Positions 17,499 through 28,145 of a stretch of 64,000 bases of DNA are shown here, piece after piece; position 1 is the stretch's first letter; each line of letters opens with the position of its first letter. A program made the position numbers and the translations under genes. The notes below the pieces were generated by a model. It was not told the origin of the DNA. It saw only the letters and a list, made by a program, of their open reading frames with translations, and made no database searches. This DNA comes from Rivularia sp. MS3 (GTDB lineage: Bacteria > Cyanobacteriota > Cyanobacteriia > Cyanobacteriales > Nostocaceae): positions 62,001-126,000 of the forward strand of contig JAHCMI010000004.1 of NCBI GenBank assembly GCA_019192545.1, written 5' to 3'.

Positions 17499-19379
17499 CT
17501 ATTCAATAAAGATTGATCCTCGCTGCTTTAACTCACACTTCATATCCTCTGAAATTCCTTGGTTTCGTCCAAATTTGGCATTTTCTACATCAGCCTTATT
17601 TAAGTTAGCATCAGTTAAATTAGCTCCTATTAGATTCGCATCAGTTAAATTGGCACTTATGAATGTAGCGTTTACAAGCTTTGCATCTCTTAAGTTGGCA
17701 TATTTCAAGTTAGTATTAACCAGCTTTGCTTGACTTAAATCGGCATGAGTTAGAAAAGCACCATTCAGATTCGCATTATTAAAATTGGCTTTTCTCAAAT
17801 TACCGCGTCTCAAATCAACTTTACTCAAATTGGCATTAATCAAAGTTGCACCTTGTAAATTAGCAAAACTTGGACTAATTTTATTTGAGCTATCATGCGG
17901 TAATAGTTTCTCTACCAAAGTTTTTAGTAAATATTTACGGTCGTAATTATTAGAAGTAGGAATTTCTCTAATGGTAGCTGCGGCTTCTGGTAATAATTCT
18001 GGGAGTTTATCAGCTACAGAAATTAGGACTATAGCGCGGAGTGCCTCTTCCTCCATCTTCCTAGCAACAGCCAAAACTTCACTTAATAATTCTGGTGGCA
18101 GTTTGGGAGCTAAATAACCAAGGGCATAGGAGCGATAATATTCATCCTCAATTCCCTTAGCTACATCCAAAGCTTGACTTAACAATTCTGGTGGCAATTC
18201 GTCTGCTAAGTAAACTAAAGCTTCCCCACGATATTTTTCCTCTTCAATTTCCCAGAGGTTGGTGAGAGCTTCACTTAGTAATTCTGGTGATAGTTTTTCT
18301 GCTAGAGCAATTAAAGCGAACGCATGAAAACAATCATCGTCAATGTTTTTAGCAATAGCTAGAGCTTCTGGAATTAATTCTGGCATAGTGGGACTTAAAT
18401 AACTTAGAATTAGCACCCGACTCAGCTCGTCATCAATCTCCTTAGTAGCAGCAAGAGCTTCATTTAATAATTCCGGTGGTAATTTATCTGCTAAAAGCTG
18501 TATTGCATTAGCGCGATCGTTCTCGTTTTGAATCTCTTTAGCAGCAGCGAAAGCTTCACTAATTAATTCTGATGGCAATTTGTCTGATAAAGAATTTAGG
18601 ACTCGTTGGCGATATTGCTCGTTCTGAATTTCCATAGCAGCAGCAAAAGCTTCTGGTATTAAATCAGGTAGCTGGTTTGTTAAAGAGGTTAAGACAGAAG
18701 CACGAGAATAATCATCTTTAATTTCCCTAGCTATTGCCAAAACTTCAGTTAGCAATTCTGGTGACGATGTAGGAGCTATAGAGTCTAGGACAGAAGCGCG
18801 GTATTCTTCTGAATGAATCTCTTTAGCAGCAGCTACGATTTGGGTTGATAATTCCGGTTGTTTTTCTGCTAAAGCAGTTAAAGCAAAAGCGCGACAATAC
18901 TCATCACTAATATCTTTAGCTATTGCCAGCGTTTCAGTTAATAATTCTGGCGGTAATCTCTCTGCTAAATCAAACCTTAAGATATGGGCACGATGCTGCT
19001 CGTTTTCAATCTCCCTAGTAGCGGCGAGTGCTTCAGTTAGCAATTCCGGTATTTTGTCTGCTAGAGAACTTAATGCTTTAGGAAGATAATACTCTTTCTC
19101 AATCTCCCTAGCAGCAGCAAGTGCTTCAGCTAACAATTCCGGCATTCTGTCTGCCAAAGAAGTTAGGACATAAGCACGAGAGTATTTATCGTTAATTTCT
19201 CTAGCAGCAGCGAGTACTTCACTCAAATATTCTGGTGGTAGTTTAGCAACTAAAGAAGATAGTGCATAAATGCGAGCTGATTCATCTTGATTCTCCCTGG
19301 CAATTACTAAAGCTTCGAGTAAGTTAATTAAATTTGTATCACCAAAGAAAGTACCGCTTAAATCTCGATTTTCAGCCAT
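17499..19379 (-). CDS. Helical-repeat (ELLxEALAxAxEI) plus pentapeptide-repeat protein
   Basis: 626 residues. Residues about 15-490 are roughly 13-14 repeats of about 34-36 residues with the pattern LPPELLxEALAxAxEIxDExxRAxALxxLA, predicted as paired helices like HEAT/ARM repeats. Residues about 505-600 are A(D/N)LxxA pentapeptide repeats (right-handed beta helix). There is no catalytic motif, signal peptide or membrane segment. Such repeats are scaffolds for protein binding; related repeats occur in cyanobacterial STAND- or caspase-associated proteins, but no effector domain is present here. The high mutual similarity of repeats suggests expansion by duplication. Function unknown. Confidence 0.85.
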   Translation of the reverse strand: MAENRDLSGTFFGDTNLINLLEALVIARENQDESARIYALSSLVAKLPPEYLSEVLAAAREINDKYSRAYVLTSLADRMPELLAEALAAAREIEKEYYLPKALSSLADKIPELLTEALAATREIENEQHRAHILRFDLAERLPPELLTETLAIAKDISDEYCRAFALTALAEKQPELSTQIVAAAKEIHSEEYRASVLDSIAPTSSPELLTEVLAIAREIKDDYSRASVLTSLTNQLPDLIPEAFAAAMEIQNEQYRQRVLNSLSDKLPSELISEAFAAAKEIQNENDRANAIQLLADKLPPELLNEALAATKEIDDELSRVLILSYLSPTMPELIPEALAIAKNIDDDCFHAFALIALAEKLSPELLSEALTNLWEIEEEKYRGEALVYLADELPPELLSQALDVAKGIEDEYYRSYALGYLAPKLPPELLSEVLAVARKMEEEALRAIVLISVADKLPELLPEAAATIREIPTSNNYDRKYLLKTLVEKLLPHDSSNKISPSFANLQGATLINANLSKVDLRRGNLRKANFNNANLNGAFLTHADLSQAKLVNTNLKYANLRDAKLVNATFISANLTDANLIGANLTDANLNKADVENAKFGRNQGISEDMKCELKQRGSIFIE

Positions 19380-19506
19380 AAAGCAATATAGAGCGATCGC
19401 ATTGTTTTGCTCGCAGTAAAATATTTTAACTTATAAACTGCAATCAAATATTTCGTTTGTACGGTAATATCGAATTAAAATTCGATATTTGTGATATTAC
19501 TTGTAA

Positions 19507-19551
19507 AAATAAACCGCAGAGAGCGCGAAGAGCGCAGAGTGAAGAGGTTTT
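19507..19551. repeat. Dispersed repeat AACCGCAGAGAGCGC, copy 1
   Basis: AAACCGCAGAGAGCGCGAAG then AGCGCAGAGTGAAGAGGTTT. The reverse complement is found at 23580-23625 with few differences. It lies between two minus-strand genes. Confidence 0.75.
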
Positions 19552-19640
19552 ATAGAAATAGTCGATGATAGAGCGAAATTTTGTATGTATTAGTAGATTA
19601 TTTATGAGAGAGCTTTGCTTAAATAGAAAACTAGAATTTA

Positions 19641-20894
19641 TCAAACTTGTTTATTTAACTCTTCAACCACTAACTGAGTTAATTTATCGGCAGCACCGGC
19701 TTCACCTCTAGCGTTTCTCAACTGAGCGCGCATATCGGCTAACTTCTCAGGATTTTGTAAATAATCGATTATAAAATCCCCAATTTCTTGAGGTTGTAAT
19801 TTTCCTACTAATTCTGGGACAATTTCTTTCTGTGCCCATATATTCGGCCATGCAAGTAAACCCTTACGTTTAAGAAAATAGGAATTTATCAACTTTGCGA
19901 AACTGGTACCGACAAAAGGTAAATTAGCGAGTAATCCAGGAATACCATCCCAAGAGCGCATTGCATCCAATTGCTGAGTAGGAAGTAAAACAATCATTGG
20001 TACGGCTAAAGAACCAAGTTCGGCAGTGTTAGCACCGACAGTAGTTATACAGATACTGCATTTGGATAGGATATCATAAGCGGGGTGTTCTAAAGATAAT
20101 TTTATTTGTAAACCTGTTGTTGTTTGTAAATAAGGCTTATCTGAATCAATATTGATCAACTTTGCCGAAGCGCCACCGAAGTATTGCGACATCGGATTTT
20201 TATCGGCATCGGCGAAGCTAGCCAAAGTTTGTAAATCCAAAGTTGGAGCTACGGGGATGAAGAATTTTGTTTGCGGTAGTTGAGTGTTAATATGTTGAGC
20301 GATCGCCAAACTCAAAGGTACACCCTGAGCAAGTTTAGCAGCTTTTGAACCAGGTAAAATTCCAATTAAATCTACCCCCTCTTCCCCCTCTTCCCTTTCT
20401 ACCCCCTCTATAAAAGAAACTTCTGCCATCAAATCACCAACGGCGGTAAATTTATCAGCGTATTGAGGTTTAACATTCTTGATGACTTGGGGTTTCATCA
20501 CACCGAATCTATTAATTAAAGAATGCCATCTTGCATCCCATTCGGCATAGACAACAGTACGATAATTTAACCTTTTGCCAATGACGACGGGAAAGAATTG
20601 ATCTCCACCCAAGAATAATACAACACCTTTTTCTCTCCAATCCCAATTATCAAAGGTTTTTCCGGTGAGTAGAAAGGGGAAGAAATGTTTTGCTGATTGA
20701 ACTCTATCAACTTCTGGATAAGAAAGAGCAATATCGGCTTCCTTACCGCTAGCATTAGAGCAAGGGGATAAAACAACAGAAATTCTTACCTTGTCTCGGT
20801 TATTACCAAGCTTTTCTCTTAATGATTTTACAACAGGACGTACCCAAGTTGTGATTTCTCCAGGGCCGTTGGAAAGAATAAGGATATCAAACAT
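19641..20894 (-). CDS. Lipid-A-disaccharide synthase-related (LpxB-like) protein
   Basis: 417 residues from the preferred start MFDILILSNGPGEITTWV. The open frame extends 11 codons further to 20927, but those (IIDNCSLFTE) are made of STRR sequence. It has a GT-B-like two-domain layout: N-terminal SNGPGE loop, LFLGGDQFFP, GILPGSKAAK, ITTVGANTAELGSL and a C-terminal helix ending KLTQLVVEELNKQV. Family members are annotated as LpxB-like glycosyltransferases; cyanobacteria generally lack classical lipid A, so the substrate is uncertain. A short EREEGEEG run (DNA about 20377-20410) is a purine-rich STRR inserted in frame just before the GILPGS strand. Confidence 0.82.
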   Translation of the reverse strand: MFDILILSNGPGEITTWVRPVVKSLREKLGNNRDKVRISVVLSPCSNASGKEADIALSYPEVDRVQSAKHFFPFLLTGKTFDNWDWREKGVVLFLGGDQFFPVVIGKRLNYRTVVYAEWDARWHSLINRFGVMKPQVIKNVKPQYADKFTAVGDLMAEVSFIEGVEREEGEEGVDLIGILPGSKAAKLAQGVPLSLAIAQHINTQLPQTKFFIPVAPTLDLQTLASFADADKNPMSQYFGGASAKLINIDSDKPYLQTTTGLQIKLSLEHPAYDILSKCSICITTVGANTAELGSLAVPMIVLLPTQQLDAMRSWDGIPGLLANLPFVGTSFAKLINSYFLKRKGLLAWPNIWAQKEIVPELVGKLQPQEIGDFIIDYLQNPEKLADMRAQLRNARGEAGAADKLTQLVVEELNKQV

Positions 20895-20941
20895 TTCAGT
20901 GAACAGTGAACAGTTATCAATTATCAATTATCAATTATCAG
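20895..20941. repeat. STRRs upstream of the LpxB-like gene
   Basis: CAGTGAA units followed by AATTATC units abut the preferred start codon of the minus-strand gene and provide the false N-terminal extension of its open frame. Confidence 0.85.
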
Positions 20942-20965
20942 TAAAAAGATATTCTTGTAGTAGTA

Positions 20966-21032
20966 GTAGGGTGTGTGACGGTTTGAATAAATTTGAACCT
21001 GGTTATTAATGAGAAAATACCGTCACGCACCA
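20966..21032. repeat. Half copy of the GTGACGGT foldback (REP-like) element
   Basis: GTAGGGTGTGTGACGGTTTG at the left and ATACCGTCACGCACC at the right form an inverted pair, equal to one arm of the larger elements at 27.9-32.7 kb. The rest of the spacer to 21126 ends in ATTCCCT heptamers (21090-21120), which stop 6 bases before the next ATG. Confidence 0.8.
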
Positions 21033-21126
21033 ACCGGAAGTATTAATAACCATGTAAGGATAAAAATAAAAGTTATTAAATTTGTCTTCTATTCCCTATT
21101 CCCTATTCCCTATTCCCTAATCTACA

Positions 21127-21729
21127 ATGCCCTATAGTAATTTCTCACTTTCAAGAGTCAAACGCGAATTTAATTTACAAACCGTTGAAAACCAAAGTTT
21201 TTTCCCAAATATTCCACCAATCGAACCCAGCTTTTATCTAAAAGAAGCTTTGAGTGAAGGATTACCGCTAGCAATTGCTACTGGCTCGGAAAAAGCGCGA
21301 TCGGAATTAATTATTAGTCCAATTCTTGTAGAAGTGCGAAAAATTCTAGAAAGAAAAATCAGCTTTTTTTCAGGAGAAGATTTTACCGTTGCTCCGGAGT
21401 TGGATTTAACTGGAGTATGCGATTTTTTAATTAGTCGCTCTGCCGAACAAGTATTTATAGAAGCTCCGGCAATAGTAATTATAGAAGCGAAAAAAGGAGA
21501 TTTAAAACCGGGATTGGGACAATGTGCTGCCGAGATGGTAGCAGCACAGATTTTTAATCAACAAAATCAAATTCCGATTACTACTATATATGGAAGCGTG
21601 ACTAGTGGTACAGCTTGGAGATTTTTGAAATTGGAAGGAAATATATTAACTATTGATTTACAGGATTATGCGGTACCTCCGGTGGAGATGATTTTAGGAA
21701 TGTTGGTTTGGATGGTGAGGGAAGGGTAG
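21127..21729 (+). CDS. PD-(D/E)XK nuclease-like cyanobacterial protein
   Basis: 200 residues. The segment LTGVCDFLI followed by IVIIEAKKGDLKPGLGQCAAEMVAA fits a PD-(D/E)XK nuclease core: Asp in GVCDF, Glu-x-Lys in IEAKK, and a following Gln-containing helix. This fold is widespread in short cyanobacterial proteins whose role is not established; they may be degenerate restriction-type nucleases or domesticated transposon proteins. There is no methyltransferase partner. It converges with the NuiA-like pseudogene downstream. Its start is preceded by an ATTCCCT STRR and has no clear RBS. Confidence 0.65.
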   Translation: MPYSNFSLSRVKREFNLQTVENQSFFPNIPPIEPSFYLKEALSEGLPLAIATGSEKARSELIISPILVEVRKILERKISFFSGEDFTVAPELDLTGVCDFLISRSAEQVFIEAPAIVIIEAKKGDLKPGLGQCAAEMVAAQIFNQQNQIPITTIYGSVTSGTAWRFLKLEGNILTIDLQDYAVPPVEMILGMLVWMVREG

Positions 21730-21755
21730 ATTAGATGGTGTTGATAGTATCACCC

Positions 21756-21857
21756 GGCGGTTGAAACCGCGTCTACACAGGTAAAATCCACCTGCGTGGA
21801 CTAATATTAAACCCACGGAGGTGGGTTTCGTTTGTGTAGCCGTGATTTCCAATCGCC
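21756..21857. repeat. Foldback repeat A (GGCGGTTGAAACCGCG)
   Basis: GGCGGTTGAAACC...TCTACACA pairs imperfectly with TGTGTAGCC...TTTCCAATCGCC. The interior holds the inverted pair AAATCCACCTGCGTGGA / CCCACGGAGGTGGGTTT. A partial direct repeat (ACACAAGCAAAATCCACCTG) follows at 21869-21899. Confidence 0.75.
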
Positions 21858-21939
21858 AGGTACATTGCTACACAAGCAAAATCCACCTGCGTGGATTAAT
21901 AAAAAACCAAATAGCGGTAAATTGGCTCGTTGGTATCGG

Positions 21940-22066
21940 GAATTGAACTACCGCTGCGCTTTCTTCTATTGCTTCCGAGAGGGGCTATATAATTAACTCA
22001 TTACAACCTTAAATCTTTTTTGCCCCCCTCGGAAGCCGCTTCGCTAATAGAAGAATAGTTCAATTC
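21940..22066. mobile_element. Foldback repeat B, MITE-like (GAATTGAACTA ... TAGTTCAATTC)
   Basis: Left arm GAATTGAACTACCGCTGCGC with TTCTTCTATTGCTTCCGAG pairs imperfectly with the right arm CCTCGGAAGCCGCTTCGCTA with ATAGAAGAATAGTTCAATTC. About 127 bp, no coding capacity. Confidence 0.7.
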
Positions 22067-22153
22067 TGAAGTTAAAAAAATTCTATCATATAATTATTAG
22101 ATATCTTGAAAAATCTTGGTGGTTGGGTTTCGATTATCTGGTTAAGAAATTAA

Positions 22154-23365
22154 TCAGGTATGACACAATCTACTACGAATACCAATCCAATCCCCAGTTT
22201 CAATCTTCCCAACTATATACACATCAATCTCACAATCACCAATCCAATAAATTTTTATATCTTTGAAATGAGTTTTAATTGTATTGGATATTTTCAGAAG
22301 AATTTCTCTATATTCTTCATAAGAAACTTCCTTGTATTCCGGACAATCTTCTCCAAAGAAACCTCCTTCCCCTGGTAAATATTCATAATCATCATAAAAA
22401 TGCATCATACTGGAAGATTTTAAAAGATTATGCAATAAATTATCTCTTGTTTCTGCAATTTCCCAAGCAATACCTCCTAAATCAAAAGTATAGTAAAGAG
22501 TTTCTTCTGAAAATATTGTTGCTGTTTCTAAATTTTCTAAAATTGATACGAATGAAGTGTATTCTATTTTCTTCGATGAGTTATCTTCAATTCTTCTTAA
22601 TTCTTCTCTACCTCCTCTACATATATTAAGAGAAGGACATATTCCAATCCAATCACCCATTTTTGTTTTTGCAATTAAAACAGATAAAATCCCTTCATCA
22701 AACTCATTTATATATCCAATACCAATTTTCAAATAATAATATTCTCGTTCTACAGTAATGTATGGTTTGATTTGCTCAACTATCAAACTAAATTCCTCAA
22801 CTGGAAATGTATTGTCTATAAAATCGATTGAATCCACTTTTACAAGAAAACCTGCTGCTTCCAAAAACTTTTCTAAAGTAAAATCACCTCTTGATGCTGT
22901 ATCCCACATAAACACATCAATCGGATACGAACATTCTGTATTATGGTTATTATGAATTCCTCGGGTTAATTTTCTAAGCTCTGTAACTAATTCCGTATTA
23001 TTATTTTTATTTTCATCTACCACAAGCAAATGTGGACTAGATACATTTATCGCTTTATCTATATTTGAACCTGTTAAATCAGCACCAATCAGTTTTGTAG
23101 ACTCTAAATTTGTATTAGTGAGAATTGCATTCCTTAAATTCGCTTCTTATAAATCAGCTTCAAATAAATTGGAACCGCTTAAATCTGCTTCCGATAAATC
23201 TGCTTCCCATAATCTTGTTTTACTCAAATTGACGTTAATTAATTTCGCTTTGTGTAATTTGATTTCATAAAAACTTCCATCGTTTAAATCTATATCTCTT
23301 AATTCAATACCCGAAAAATCCCTTTCCCCTTCGTTATACCTTCTCAAAAATTCTTCTTGATCCAT
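22154..23365 (-). pseudogene. Pentapeptide-repeat / tandem NuiA-like protein, interrupted by one in-frame TAA
   Basis: A single continuous frame of 404 codons on the minus strand is split by one TAA at 23147-23149. Part 1 (72 residues, from MDQEEFLRRYNEG) and the first 30 or so residues after the stop are pentapeptide repeats (LSEADLSGSNLFEADL * EANLRNAIL...GADLTGSNI). The rest holds two nuclease A inhibitor (NuiA)-like units: YPIDVFMWDT...KTKMGDWIGI and IKIYWIGDCEIDVYIVGKIE...GDWIGI, matching the end of Anabaena NuiA. CAA (Gln) to TAA would restore the pentapeptide pattern. Known NuiA blocks the nuclease NucA; here the target is unknown. Either a recent nonsense mutant, readthrough, or a restart at TTG (23029), which would give 291 residues. 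Confidence 0.75.
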
Positions 23366-23847
23366 ATCAATTACACCCGAATATTATCTGATATCAGTTG
23401 TAACATTTGCTTTATTTGATCCAATATTATTTAAGTGTATTTCTAAATATTTTTAATAGCGATCGCTATTTATTAAAACCTCCTAAAACCCTTACCAAAA
23501 CTAACCTCTCAATCAAAAGTAACTTCTACAACCTTCCCCAAATCCTCAAAAGCTAAATTAATCACCAACATCTCTCTTAAACCTCTTCCCTCTGCGCCCT
23601 CCGCGCTCTCTGCGGTTTAATAAATCCCAATATCCATCAACAACCAAATAACTAAATATAAATATTACAAATAATTTACATAAATTGAGTAAACACTTAA
23701 CAGAAATGTCAAGTTTTGTAAACAAAAATTTGCCTATAGTTATCGAAATGTGTCATTTGCACGACAAAACGCGCATTTGTAGCCAATATCTGATAAAAAA
23801 ATCTTAATGCCGAACCGAGAACACGCATCATAGGAGTCAGGAAAAGC
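23366..23847. other. Upstream region of bchH
   Basis: 480 bases between divergent genes. It contains a HIP1 site (about 23460), the dispersed repeat at 23580-23625 and an AT-rich stretch that must carry the bchH promoter. The bchH RBS is TAGGAG at 23832-23837. No ORF. Confidence 0.55.
23580..23625. repeat. Dispersed repeat CTCTGCGGTTTA, copy 2
   Basis: CCTCTTCCCTCTGCGCCCTC then CGCGCTCTCTGCGGTTTAAT. It is the inverted counterpart of the repeat at 19507-19551. Confidence 0.75.
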
Positions 23848-26800
23848 ATGTTCACCCACGTCAAGTCCACCATTAGACACATCAAACCGGAAAATCTCGC
23901 TGGCCGACATTTGATAAAGGTGGTCTATGTCGTGTTAGAGTCCCAGTATCAAAGTGCTTTATCACAAGCGGTACGGACTATAAACGATAATCACCCTAAC
24001 ATTGCCATTGAGATTAGCGGTTATTTAATTGAAGAACTCCGAAGTGAAGAAAATTATCAGGAGTTTAAGAAAGATTTAGCAACTACAAATGTTTTTATTG
24101 CTTCACTTATTTTTATTGAAGAGTTAGCGCAGAAGGTTGTTGCAGCTGTCGAACCAAATCGCGACAATTTTGACGTTGCTGTATGTTTCCCTTCCATGCC
24201 GGAAGTTATGCGTCTGAATAAGATGGGTAGCTTTTCTTTGGCGAATTTGGGACAGTCAAAGAGTGCGATCGCCCAGTTTATGAAGAAGCGTAAGGAAAAA
24301 TCCGGTTCTTCTTTCCAAGATGGAATGTTGAAGCTGCTGCGGACTTTGCCTTCTGTATTAAAGTATTTACCTGTAGAAAAGGCTCAAGATGCTCGCAATT
24401 TCATGTTGAGTTTTCAGTATTGGTTGGGAGGCTCTTCTGAGAATTTAGAAAACTTCCTGTTAATGCTGGCTGATAAATACGTTTTAAAAGATGTTGATAA
24501 AAGTAATTTTGTCTTTGTAAAGGAGTATCAACCGCCAGTCGTTTATCCCGACATGGGAATTTGGCATCCTTTAGCCACAACAATGTTTGAAGATGTCAAA
24601 GAATATCTCAACTGGTATAGCAGCCGTAAGGATATTTCTGATGATTTAAAAGATCCCTTAGCGCCTTGTGTTGGTTTAGTGTTGCAGCGCACGCATTTGG
24701 TAACTGGTGATGATGCACATTATGTCGCTTTGGTACAAGAATTGGAAGCGATGGGAGCTAAGGTAATTCCCGTTTTTGCTGGTGGTTTGGATTTTTCAAA
24801 GCCGGTAGATGCTTATTTTTACGAAACTTCTGCTTTAGCAAAAAATAATAAGGAAGGCACTCCCTTAGTAGATGCTGTAGTATCTTTGACAGGATTTGCG
24901 TTAGTTGGTGGACCCGCCAGACAAGACCACCCAAAGGCGATTGACTCGTTAAAGCGGTTAAATCGTCCGTATATGGTTGCTTTACCTTTGGTATTCCAAA
25001 CTACCGAAGAGTGGATGGATAGCGATTTGGGATTGCACCCGATTCAAGTTGCTTTGCAAATTGCGATTCCGGAATTAGATGGTGCAATTGAGCCGATAAT
25101 TTTATCTGGTAAAGATGGCGCAACTGGAAAGGCGATCGCGCTGCAAGATAGAGTAGAAGCCATAGCGCAAAGAGCAATCAAATGGGCTAGTTTACGACTT
25201 AAGCCCAAGTTAGATAAAAAGATTGCCATTACCGTATTTAGTTTTCCCCCAGATAAAGGTAACGTCGGAACCGCAGCATATTTAGACGTATTCGGTTCCA
25301 TATACGAGGTAATGAAAGCCTTACGAAGCAATGGCTACGATTTACCTGAATTACCAGGAAGTGCAAAAGAGTTGATGGAAGAAGTCATCCACGATGCACA
25401 AGCACAATATGCAAGCCCCGAGCTAAATATTGCTTATCGGATGTCAGTTCCCGAATACGAAGAATTAACACCATATTCCCAACGCTTGGAAGAAAATTGG
25501 GGGGCACCTCCAGGTGAGTTAAATAGCGACGGACAAAATTTATTAGTATACGGAAAACAGTTTGGTAATGTATTTATAGGAGTACAGCCAACCTTCGGAT
25601 ATGAAGGAGATCCGATGCGGTTGTTATTCTCACGCTCGGCAAGCCCCCATCACGGTTTTGCTGCTTACTACACTTACCTAGAAAAAATTTGGGGTGCCGA
25701 TGCAGTACTTCACTTCGGTACTCACGGCTCCTTGGAATTCATGCCAGGAAAACAAATGGGAATGTCTGGTGAATGCTATCCCGATAGTTTAATTGGTACA
25801 ATTCCCAACTTATATTATTACGCTGCCAACAACCCCAGCGAAGCCACAATCGCCAAACGTCGCAGCTACGCCGAAACCATTTCTTATTTAACCCCTCCCG
25901 CAGAAAACGCCGGTTTGTATAAAGGGTTGAAAGAATTAAGCGAATTAATTGGTTCATATCAAACCTTGAAAGATACTGGCAGGGGAGTTCCCATTGTCGA
26001 TACCATCATGGATAAAGCCAGGATGGTGAATCTTGATAAAGATATCGACTTACCGGAAATTAGTTCTAAAGAAATGTCCGCAGAAGAGCGGGATAATATC
26101 GTTGGTAGCGTCTACCGTCGGTTGATGGAGATAGAATCGCGACTATTACCATGTGGATTACACGTAGTTGGAAAACCTCCTACGGCAGAGGAAGCGGTTG
26201 CCACACTTGTTAATATAGCTGGGTTAGATAGAGAAGAAGAAGGAATAATTAGTTTACAGCGGATTATCGGTAATAGTATTAATCGGGACATCGAAGAAAT
26301 TTATCGGAATAGCGATAAAGGTGTTTTAGCCGATGTCGAATTGCTGCAAAATATTACTTTGACAACAAGAGATGCAGTAGCAGCATTAGTTAAAGAGAAA
26401 ACCGACGCAGAAGGAAGAGTATCCCGAGTTTCCAAATTGAATTTCTTCAATATGGGTAAAAAAGAACCTTGGGTAGAAGCTTTACATCAAGCTGGTTATG
26501 CCAATGTTGACAAAGAAGCAATCAAACCGTTATTTGAATACTTAGAATTCTGCTTGCAACAAGTATGTGCCGATAACGAATTAGGTGCATTACTCAAAGG
26601 TTTAGAAGGAGAATACGTTTTACCTGGCCCTGGAGGAGATCCAATTCGTAACCCCGACGTACTCCCCACCGGTAAAAACATCCACGCTTTAGATCCCCAA
26701 GCAATCCCCACCATGGCGGCGGTGAAATCTGCCAAAGTCGTCGTAGATAGATTGTTAGATAGACAAATGCGGGAAAACGGCGGCGAATATCCCGAAACCA

Positions 26801-27858
26801 TCGCCTGTGTATTATGGGGCACCGACAATATCAAAACCTACGGGGAATCACTAGCACAGATAATGTGGATGGTAGGCGTGCGACCGGTTCCAGATGCATT
26901 GGGTAGAGTCAATAAGTTAGAATTAGTACCTTTAGAGGAATTGGGAAGACCGAGAATTGATGTTGTAATTAACTGCTCCGGCGTATTCCGCGACTTGTTT
27001 GTCAACCAAATGAATTTATTAGATAGGGGCGTAAAAATGGCTGCGGAAGCAGATGAACCCTTAGAAATGAACTTTGTTCGCAAACACGCAATCAAGCAAG
27101 CGGAAGACATGGGAATTAACATCCGTCAAGCTGCTACAAGGGTATTTTCAAATGCTAGTGGTTCATATTCTTCTAATATCAACTTAGCAGTAGAAAATAG
27201 TAGCTGGGATAGCGAAGCAGAATTACAGGAAATGTACCTCAAACGTAAATCCTTTGCATTTACAGAAGATAATCCTGGAATGATGGAGAATTCCCGAGAG
27301 ATATTTGAGAGTACATTGAAGACAGCAGAAGTCACCTTTCAAAATTTAGATTCTTCGGAAATTAGTTTAACCGACGTTTCCCATTATTACGATTCCGATC
27401 CCACCAAAGTAGTAGCAGGGTTGCGGAAAGATGGTAAAAAGCCAGTTGCCTACATGGCAGATACCACCACAGCAAACGCACAAGTTAGAACATTATCTGA
27501 AACCGTGCGCTTGGATTCTCGAACTAAATTATTGAATCCTAAATGGTATGAAGGGATGTTGTCTCACGGTTATGAAGGTGTGAGGGAATTATCTAAAAGA
27601 TTGGTAAATACAGTTGGTTGGAGTGCTACCGCTGATGCTGTAGATAACTGGGTTTACGAAGATACGAATGAAACCTTTATGAAAGATAAGGAGATGCAGG
27701 AAAGGTTGCTTAACTTAAATCCGCATTCCTTTAGGAAGATGGTGACGACTTTGTTGGAAGCGAATGGTAGAGGTTATTGGGATACAGATGAAAGTAATCT
27801 CGATAGATTGCGGGAACTGTATCAGCAGGTTGAAGATAAGATTGAAGGGATTGAGTAG
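23848..27858 (+). CDS. bchH: Magnesium chelatase subunit H (ChlH/BchH)
   Basis: 1336 residues, the normal full length. It is the porphyrin-binding, catalytic subunit of the ChlH-ChlI-ChlD chelatase that inserts Mg2+ into protoporphyrin IX with ATP, the first committed step of chlorophyll synthesis. Family landmarks: an N-terminal [12 protein letters not shown]...LVVLES-like start ([14 protein letters not shown]), [55 protein letters not shown], and a C-terminal [17 protein letters not shown]. No frameshift seen. Start supported by TAGGAG 11 bases upstream. Single gene with its own terminator; chlI and chlD are not in the window. Confidence 0.98.
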   Translation: MFTHVKSTIRHIKPENLAGRHLIKVVYVVLESQYQSALSQAVRTINDNHPNIAIEISGYLIEELRSEENYQEFKKDLATTNVFIASLIFIEELAQKVVAAVEPNRDNFDVAVCFPSMPEVMRLNKMGSFSLANLGQSKSAIAQFMKKRKEKSGSSFQDGMLKLLRTLPSVLKYLPVEKAQDARNFMLSFQYWLGGSSENLENFLLMLADKYVLKDVDKSNFVFVKEYQPPVVYPDMGIWHPLATTMFEDVKEYLNWYSSRKDISDDLKDPLAPCVGLVLQRTHLVTGDDAHYVALVQELEAMGAKVIPVFAGGLDFSKPVDAYFYETSALAKNNKEGTPLVDAVVSLTGFALVGGPARQDHPKAIDSLKRLNRPYMVALPLVFQTTEEWMDSDLGLHPIQVALQIAIPELDGAIEPIILSGKDGATGKAIALQDRVEAIAQRAIKWASLRLKPKLDKKIAITVFSFPPDKGNVGTAAYLDVFGSIYEVMKALRSNGYDLPELPGSAKELMEEVIHDAQAQYASPELNIAYRMSVPEYEELTPYSQRLEENWGAPPGELNSDGQNLLVYGKQFGNVFIGVQPTFGYEGDPMRLLFSRSASPHHGFAAYYTYLEKIWGADAVLHFGTHGSLEFMPGKQMGMSGECYPDSLIGTIPNLYYYAANNPSEATIAKRRSYAETISYLTPPAENAGLYKGLKELSELIGSYQTLKDTGRGVPIVDTIMDKARMVNLDKDIDLPEISSKEMSAEERDNIVGSVYRRLMEIESRLLPCGLHVVGKPPTAEEAVATLVNIAGLDREEEGIISLQRIIGNSINRDIEEIYRNSDKGVLADVELLQNITLTTRDAVAALVKEKTDAEGRVSRVSKLNFFNMGKKEPWVEALHQAGYANVDKEAIKPLFEYLEFCLQQVCADNELGALLKGLEGEYVLPGPGGDPIRNPDVLPTGKNIHALDPQAIPTMAAVKSAKVVVDRLLDRQMRENGGEYPETIACVLWGTDNIKTYGESLAQIMWMVGVRPVPDALGRVNKLELVPLEELGRPRIDVVINCSGVFRDLFVNQMNLLDRGVKMAAEADEPLEMNFVRKHAIKQAEDMGINIRQAATRVFSNASGSYSSNINLAVENSSWDSEAELQEMYLKRKSFAFTEDNPGMMENSREIFESTLKTAEVTFQNLDSSEISLTDVSHYYDSDPTKVVAGLRKDGKKPVAYMADTTTANAQVRTLSETVRLDSRTKLLNPKWYEGMLSHGYEGVRELSKRLVNTVGWSATADAVDNWVYEDTNETFMKDKEMQERLLNLNPHSFRKMVTTLLEANGRGYWDTDESNLDRLRELYQQVEDKIEGIE

Positions 27859-27892
27859 GTAAATTTTCGTATTTGAATTGTAATTATTGAAG

Positions 27893-27916
27893 CCCGTACA
27901 TTGTGCGGGTTTTTTG
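27893..27916 (+). terminator. bchH terminator
   Basis: CCCGTAC / GTGCGGG hairpin (one G-T pair) with a short loop followed by TTTTTTG, 34 bases after the bchH stop. Confidence 0.85.
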
Positions 27917-27939
27917 CTTTTTTTGATAAATCAAATTAT

Positions 27940-28144
27940 TGTAGGGTGCTGTGACGGTTAAAATAATCTATCGGACATAATCGAAAAATTATCATAATAC
28001 CGTCACGCACCATTCGGGTTGATAATGATGGGTGACGGTTAATTTAAAATATTGCGTTATTTTTGATAATAATGGTGCGTGACGGTATGTTCAAATTTGT
28101 TCGTTATATGCAATCAATTGTCGTAACCGTCACAGCACCCTACA
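27940..28144. repeat. REP/BIME-like foldback element 1
   Basis: 205 bp with perfect terminal inverted repeats beginning TGTAGGGTGCTGTGACGGTT. Internal GTGACGGTA-type units alternate in orientation, with two facing pairs (GGTGCTGTGACGG / CCGTCACGCACC and its mirror) around a centre TGATAATGATGGGTGACGG. No coding capacity. It ends one base from the stop codon of the AIPR gene. Confidence 0.92.
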
Positions 28145-28145
28145 T

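Noticed and set aside
19444-19644. 66-codon open frame on the minus strand
   Set aside because: It spans the dispersed repeat at 19507-19551 and has no RBS or protein-like pattern.
21925-21955. tRNA-like 3' end (reverse complement contains GTAGTTCAATTCCCGA)
   Set aside because: The T-arm-like string is part of a foldback repeat; there is no acceptor, D-arm or anticodon arm at proper spacing.
22279-22629. 116-codon plus-strand frame opposite the NuiA-like gene
   Set aside because: Shadow of the minus-strand coding region, Leu/Phe/Ile-rich without domain features.
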